From positions 1,808,457-1,872,456 of the forward strand of contig CP009479.1 of the NCBI GenBank assembly GCA_000965745.1: a stretch of DNA of 64,000 nucleotides, given 5' to 3'. Under the pieces are notes generated by a model that was given only the letters and a program-made list of their open reading frames with translations, was not told where the DNA came from and made no database searches. Source of the stretch: an uncultured archaeon (GTDB taxonomy: Archaea > Thermoplasmatota > Thermoplasmata > Thermoplasmatales > Thermoplasmataceae). The position numbers and the translations under genes are program-made. The number at the start of each line of letters is the position of its first letter. Position 1 is the stretch's first letter. Below are positions 60,188 through 64,000 of the stretch, one piece after another.

Positions 60188-60988
60188 ATGACATTTTCGG
60201 TGGTTTTCCATGATCGGGAAACAAAGACATGGGGAGTAGGAGTTGCCAGCAAGTTTATCTCAGTGGGATCTGTAGTTCCGTGGGCCAAAGCAGGGCATGG
60301 TGCAGTTGCTACCCAGTCCTTTTCAAACTATTCTTACGGGCCTCATGGGCTGGAGCTGCTAAGGGACAAAGATGCGTCAACCGTATTGAACCTGCTTACA
60401 TCCGATGATCCCTTGAGAGAAACAAGGCAGGCCGCAGTTGTTGATAGAAATGGAAATGTTGCGGCACACACCGGAAGCAAATGTATGGACTTTGCAGGCC
60501 ACATAACCGGCGATGGGTTCTCAGTTCAGGGAAACATACTCGCCGGAAGGGAAGTAATCGAGGCCATGGCAAAGGAAATGGAGAAAGGCGGGCCAGTCCT
60601 TGAGAGAATATTAAGGACGCTTGAGGCAGGAGATTCCAAAGGGGGAGACAGAAGGGGGAGGCAGAGTGCCGCAATACTCATAGCAACAGAAGGAAAACCC
60701 TTCGAAGAGTTTTCAGACAGATGGGTTGACCTCAGAGTCGATGACTCCATCGAGCCGTTTAAGGAGATGAGAAAGCTGTCCCTGCTCTGGGAGGCCACAT
60801 TCTTTGACCAGGAGATGGTATCCATCAAAGACCATGAGGCGGAAATCAACCCTGCCCTGAAGAAGGCAGGCTACAGCTCCCTGAGAGAATGGGCGGACAA
60901 CAACAATTTCACGGACAAGGTAACAGAGCTGAAAATTGGCGATAAGGTTCTTGAGGCACTGGTAACGGGTGCAAGAAGCGAATGGTGA
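60188..60988 (+). CDS. DUF1028 (Ntn-hydrolase-like) family protein
   Basis: The 267-residue protein starts with TFSVVFHDRETKTWGVGVASKF, followed by VPWAKAGHGAVATQ and NYSYGPHGLELL, the hallmarks of DUF1028. The family adopts an Ntn-hydrolase-like fold; its members lie near proteases and amidases in many genomes, but their reaction is unknown. No export signal. The ATG at 60188 is 25 bp after the TATA-like GTTAAATG (60159-60166); a GTG two codons upstream is less likely. Confidence 0.87.
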   Translation: MTFSVVFHDRETKTWGVGVASKFISVGSVVPWAKAGHGAVATQSFSNYSYGPHGLELLRDKDASTVLNLLTSDDPLRETRQAAVVDRNGNVAAHTGSKCMDFAGHITGDGFSVQGNILAGREVIEAMAKEMEKGGPVLERILRTLEAGDSKGGDRRGRQSAAILIATEGKPFEEFSDRWVDLRVDDSIEPFKEMRKLSLLWEATFFDQEMVSIKDHEAEINPALKKAGYSSLREWADNNNFTDKVTELKIGDKVLEALVTGARSEW

Positions 60989-61070
60989 TCTCGCCATCTC
61001 CGCCGGGAACTTCATAAAAAAAGCTAATAGTTAAAAAAATATATTCCTCAACAATAAGGTGGCGTTACAA

Positions 61071-61430
61071 ATGAATGGATCCTTTGCATCAAGAAAAGTG
61101 GATCAGCTTAACCCGTACGACATTCAGGAGATGATGGAAGAAGACAACGAAAACGTTGTTGTCCTGGATGTGAGGGAGCCATGGGAATACAATGGCGATA
61201 CCGGTCACGTAAAGGATTCCCTGCACATACCAATGGGGGAAGTTCCAGACAGGGTAGAGGAGCTCAGGAAGCTTATAAACAAGAATATTGCAGTCATATG
61301 CAATAGCGGGAACAGGAGCTACAGCGTATGCGAGTACCTTAAGGAAAACGGTTTCGACAAGGTTTACAACATACGTGGCGGCATTATTCAATGGCACCTG
61401 TCCGGGCTCGATGTTGAATACGGGGACTAG
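61071..61430 (+). CDS. Rhodanese-like sulfurtransferase
   Basis: This 119-residue single-domain rhodanese has VVLDVREPWEY (near 29-39), the active loop VICNSGNRSYSV with the persulfide cysteine (near 79) and NIRGGIIQWHLSG at the end. The CNSGNRS loop is of the GlpE/thiosulfate type and fits sulfane-sulfur transfer. The ATG at 61071 follows AAGGTGG, an acceptable ribosome site; an upstream GTG at 61059 is possible. An oligo-T run (61441-61459) follows the stop and may both end this transcript and serve the next promoter. Confidence 0.88.
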   Translation: MNGSFASRKVDQLNPYDIQEMMEEDNENVVVLDVREPWEYNGDTGHVKDSLHIPMGEVPDRVEELRKLINKNIAVICNSGNRSYSVCEYLKENGFDKVYNIRGGIIQWHLSGLDVEYGD

Positions 61431-61473
61431 GCGCCCACAAATCCTTTTTTTATTATTTTGTGTTACATAAAAC

Positions 61474-62784
61474 ATGAAGGTGGAGAATCTAGAGTCTGTT
61501 TCCACAAATCCGAGAAGGCGGAAGATTCTGGAACAGCTCCCGGATATCTTCCATAAGCTCGACCCGGAAAATGTTTGTCGCGAGAAGGGGGCAGAGTTAA
61601 AGCAGTCGCCGAAAAAATCGGGCAGGACGTACGTAATTGGCTTTGGCAAAGCCTCCCTTAAGATGTACAAAGGCATCAGAAGCTCATTCGTTGACTGCAT
61701 TGACGGTGCATACATCATTGTCCCGGATGATGAGATCATTGATTCAACGTTTCCTGAGTTGACAGTACTTGAAGGCACACATCCTGTCCCAGACGGAAAG
61801 TCGGTCAGTTCTACTGAAAAGATTCTTCGCTCCCTTGAAGATCTCAATGAGGAGGACACAGTATTTGTTTTAATCTCCGGAGGCGGATCAGCACTATTTG
61901 AAAGCCCGGTTGAGGGCGTCACCATAGAGGACATTGGGAAAGCCTCTGAATGCCTCATGGATGCCGATGCGGACATATATGAGCTGAATACTTTCAGGAA
62001 GTTTTTCTCCAGGGTAAAGGGAGGGAGGCTGGCCAATCTTCTAAGGCCTGCGAGAGTGATCGGCCTCGTTATATCCGATGTCTTTGGGGACGACCTTTCT
62101 ATGATAGCCTCCGGACCGCTTACATACACCGAATATAAAGAGCAGGATCTTGAGGACATCATTGGAAAATATGGGCAAAGATGTCCCATTCTGAAAGAGA
62201 TGGGAAGCAAGTCCGCAATAGCAGGGCCGGATTCTTCTGCTTTCACGAACGTTCAATTGCACGTTGTCTTAAGGAACCGGGATTTTGTGAATGAATTCTA
62301 CAATACATTCAATCACTGGGGAGCGGACTGCATAAACCTGGGTTCCGATGTCAATGGAGATGTGCAGAGCGTGGCTGACAGGGTGATATCCATTATCAGG
62401 TCTGCGAGGAGCATCAAGAGGAACGGGTTCTGGTTCACATTCGGCGGTGAAACCACTGTTAAGGTCAGGGGGGACGGACAGGGAGGAAGGAACCAGGAAC
62501 TTTCGCTGCGAGTCCTTAAACGGATGAAAGACCAGGATTTTCTCTTCATGAGCATAGGAACTGATGGCATTGACGGAAAGAGCCCTGCAATGGGCGCTAT
62601 TGTCGACTCGGAACTCAGAAAAAAACTCACAGACGAAGAAATAGACAGATCCATCGCATCGAGTGATTCGTACACGTTGTTGAACAGTTATAACAGTGCA
62701 ATCATTACAGGAAGAACTGGAACAAATGTTTCTGATATAGCAGTCGGATACTTTGGTGGCAGTCAGAGAGATGAGGATGATTGA
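61474..62784 (+). CDS. Glycerate 2-kinase (MOFRL family)
   Basis: The 436-residue enzyme phosphorylates D-glycerate to 2-phosphoglycerate, the step that joins the non-phosphorylative Entner-Doudoroff route of Thermoplasmatales to lower glycolysis. It has VIGFGKASLKMYKG (near 50), VFVLISGGGSALFE (near 130-143), NTFRKFFSRVKGGRLA and, in the MOFRL domain, FGGETTVKVRGDGQGGRNQE near residue 330. TATA-like TTTATTAT lies about 22-26 bp upstream. Its stop overlaps the start of trmI by four bases, so the two are translationally coupled, without an obvious functional link. Confidence 0.93.
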   Translation: MKVENLESVSTNPRRRKILEQLPDIFHKLDPENVCREKGAELKQSPKKSGRTYVIGFGKASLKMYKGIRSSFVDCIDGAYIIVPDDEIIDSTFPELTVLEGTHPVPDGKSVSSTEKILRSLEDLNEEDTVFVLISGGGSALFESPVEGVTIEDIGKASECLMDADADIYELNTFRKFFSRVKGGRLANLLRPARVIGLVISDVFGDDLSMIASGPLTYTEYKEQDLEDIIGKYGQRCPILKEMGSKSAIAGPDSSAFTNVQLHVVLRNRDFVNEFYNTFNHWGADCINLGSDVNGDVQSVADRVISIIRSARSIKRNGFWFTFGGETTVKVRGDGQGGRNQELSLRVLKRMKDQDFLFMSIGTDGIDGKSPAMGAIVDSELRKKLTDEEIDRSIASSDSYTLLNSYNSAIITGRTGTNVSDIAVGYFGGSQRDEDD

Positions 62785-63533
62785 AGGTTGTTAAGGGAAG
62801 GGAACAGGTTGGGGTTTACGATGAATCCTGCAGGGAAATCAGAATAAGAAACAGAACCTATGAGGTTCCGCCAAACCTGATCATATCGACCGGAGATACA
62901 GTGACTGTCAAGGGTGATCGGTATGATGTGCTGGACTACAACCCGTCCTGGTTTGCCGTTGTTGCCAGGAGAGGAGCGCAGATCATACATTCAAAGGATG
63001 CTGCATACATCATATCCAGGGCAGGAATTTCTCATGGTGATACGGTACTGGAGGCGGGGGTAGGTTCAGGCGCGCTCTCTTCTGCACTTCTTTGGGCTGT
63101 TGGCAAAAATGGGAAACTTTTCAGCGTCGAATCAGACCGTTCCGCTATTGAGCGCGCCAGGGAAAATGTCTCGAATTTTCAAGTGATAGAAGACTGGGAA
63201 ATAATACAGGGAGATGTGAGAACCGATCTTCTTCCCACGGATCTGGATTGCATTATCCTGGACATTCCTGACCCATGGGATGCTGTGGGGAATTCAATCA
63301 GGTCGTTAAAGACGGGTGGCCACCTTGTGACGTACTCGCCGACGTTCAACCAGACAGAAAGAAATGTAGCCGAAATGGAAGCTGCCGGAATGTCTGTTGT
63401 GGAGACTGTTGAGATCACTAAGAGGAACATCCTGGTAAGGCCCGATGCGACAAGGCCGGACCATCAGATGATAGGGCATACCGCTTTTATTACGTTTGGA
63501 GTTAAAAAGTCAGGCCACTCTGTCGAATTATAA
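62781..63533 (+). CDS. trmI: tRNA (adenine-N1) methyltransferase TrmI
   Basis: The 250-residue SAM enzyme makes 1-methyladenosine at positions 57/58 of tRNA, a common stabilising change in thermophilic archaea. After an N-terminal beta domain (about 1-70, RRGAQIIHSKDAAYI) comes the methyltransferase core with VLEAGVGSGALSSAL (near 93), VESDRSAIERAREN and LDIPDPWD. The C-terminal RPDHQMIGHTAFITFG is typical of the TrmI family. The TTG start overlaps the stop of the glycerate kinase gene; GAGGATGA eight bases upstream may serve as ribosome site. Confidence 0.92.
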   Translation: MKVVKGREQVGVYDESCREIRIRNRTYEVPPNLIISTGDTVTVKGDRYDVLDYNPSWFAVVARRGAQIIHSKDAAYIISRAGISHGDTVLEAGVGSGALSSALLWAVGKNGKLFSVESDRSAIERARENVSNFQVIEDWEIIQGDVRTDLLPTDLDCIILDIPDPWDAVGNSIRSLKTGGHLVTYSPTFNQTERNVAEMEAAGMSVVETVEITKRNILVRPDATRPDHQMIGHTAFITFGVKKSGHSVEL

Positions 63534-63547
63534 CAGGTGCTGTAACC

Positions 63548-64000
63548 TCACCTTGTAGTGTGGAGAATGTTTTCCAGGCTCCTTTTGCAATTTGGGCAGC
63601 AGGCATAGTATGTGTTTCCTTTTGTCTGAAGCTTCAGAGGGGCATCAAGAATCTGTTTTCTGCAATAGTCGCAGTAAAGGTCAAAGTCAACTTCATTCTC
63701 CTCATATCTTGAAAGTTTATGAACAATCTTCATGCTCCTTACCGGGAATTTTTCGTACATTGCTTCCTTTCTCAAAACAACGAGAAATGTTCCATCGGAT
63801 AGTTCGATCGATTCGACCATAAATTCCTCTGGGATGTCAAAGAGATTTTCAACCTCGGCGAGCACCATTATGTCTTCGTCTTCGGAATCCACGTTTATTG
63901 TGAAATTTCTGATTATGCCTCTCTCGACAAGATTGGATATTATTCGCGAGACAGTGTTCCTGTTCAACCCTGTCATTTCAGCAATCTCGCTTGCTGACCT
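63548..64000 (-). CDS. HTH/TRASH-domain metal-responsive regulator (5' truncated)
   Basis: The frame stays open to the window edge (RSASEIAEMTGLNRNTVSR upstream and through the apparent ATG at 63976), so the true start is outside. The visible part holds a winged helix with the recognition segment MTGLNRNTVSRII, as in AsnC/Lrp regulators, a beta-rich middle, and a C-terminal cysteine cluster CDYCRKQI...YACCPNCKRSLEN. The latter is a TRASH domain, known for copper sensing in archaeal CopT/CopR-type regulators. A copper pump or chaperone gene next to it would lie beyond the right edge. Metal identity is inferred. Confidence 0.82.
   Translation of the reverse strand, partial: RSASEIAEMTGLNRNTVSRIISNLVERGIIRNFTINVDSEDEDIMVLAEVENLFDIPEEFMVESIELSDGTFLVVLRKEAMYEKFPVRSMKIVHKLSRYEENEVDFDLYCDYCRKQILDAPLKLQTKGNTYYACCPNCKRSLENILHTTR

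Noticed and set aside
61089-62246. Long open frame (385 codons) on the minus strand, antisense to rhodanese and glycerate kinase
   Set aside because: Ser/Pro/Phe-rich composition and no family resemblance, while both plus-strand genes have clear conserved motifs; it is a shadow frame.

Overview
The window reads as chromosomal DNA of an acidophilic archaeon of the order Thermoplasmatales. The evidence is a full-length tricorn protease, a thermopsin-type (A5) secreted acid protease, a glycerate 2-kinase of the kind used in the non-phosphorylative Entner-Doudoroff route, ThrB/ThrC of archaeal type, a type-5 uracil-DNA glycosylase, TrmI, a THUMP/PP-loop ThiI and many Asn-glycosylation-rich exported proteins. 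Most genes look leaderless: a TATA-like box lies about 25 bp upstream of the start codon (ATG, and at several genes GTG or TTG), while a minority carry a Shine-Dalgarno match (GGAGG or GGTGAT). I see no rRNA, tRNA, CRISPR array, insertion sequence or integrase.

Layout. 1-2.5 kb: the end of a degenerate PP2C-like gene and a heavy-metal P-type ATPase. 2.6-7 kb: an SDR dehydrogenase and a very large surface peptide-binding lipo-/membrane-anchored protein. 7-10.1 kb: a three-gene signalling module (TerY-like vWA protein, PP2C phosphatase, protein kinase) that resembles the TerY-P triad of stress systems. 10-17.4 kb: small membrane and zinc proteins, a methyltransferase, an unknown 364-residue protein, a winged-helix regulator, dienelactone hydrolase and a cobalamin adenosyltransferase. 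17.6-30 kb: housekeeping metabolism (hydroxyacid dehydrogenase, FAH-family hydrolase, rhodanese, RidA, SIS sugar isomerase, CinA-like), the thermopsin, an S9 peptidase and an amidohydrolase. 30-32 kb: an orphan VirD4/HerA-type ATPase.

32.2-38.3 kb is visibly more AT-rich than its surroundings and carries a catabolic-looking set (Gfo/Idh/MocA oxidoreductase, unknown protein, MFS transporter, ornithine-cyclodeaminase-like enzyme, UbiD decarboxylase) around a palindrome-rich control region; it is probably acquired. 38.4-42 kb holds UDG, a TPR protein, a membrane protein and a haem-oxygenase-like di-iron protein. 41.7-48.4 kb is amino-acid biosynthesis: thrB-thrC, then serA plus a class-V aminotransferase, DUF1015 and a histidine phosphatase that together may form a serine pathway. 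The serA/DUF1015 intergenic space contains three successive perfect inverted repeats.

48.9-53.1 kb is a tight four-gene operon for homogentisate catabolism (HPD, FAH-family hydrolase, homogentisate dioxygenase, and an iron-alcohol-dehydrogenase-fold protein that has lost metal ligands); no maleylacetoacetate isomerase is present. It is followed by a chlorite-dismutase/HemQ-family protein, tricorn, ThiI-rhodanese, DCC-family and SLOG-family proteins, DUF1028, rhodanese, glycerate kinase, TrmI, and at the right edge a truncated TRASH-domain metal regulator.

The most unusual items are the kinase/phosphatase/vWA module with a separate pseudo-phosphatase paralogue, the homogentisate operon with its metal-site-less dehydrogenase-fold member, and the hairpin cluster upstream of serA. 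All functional statements come from reading motifs by eye; no database search was run.
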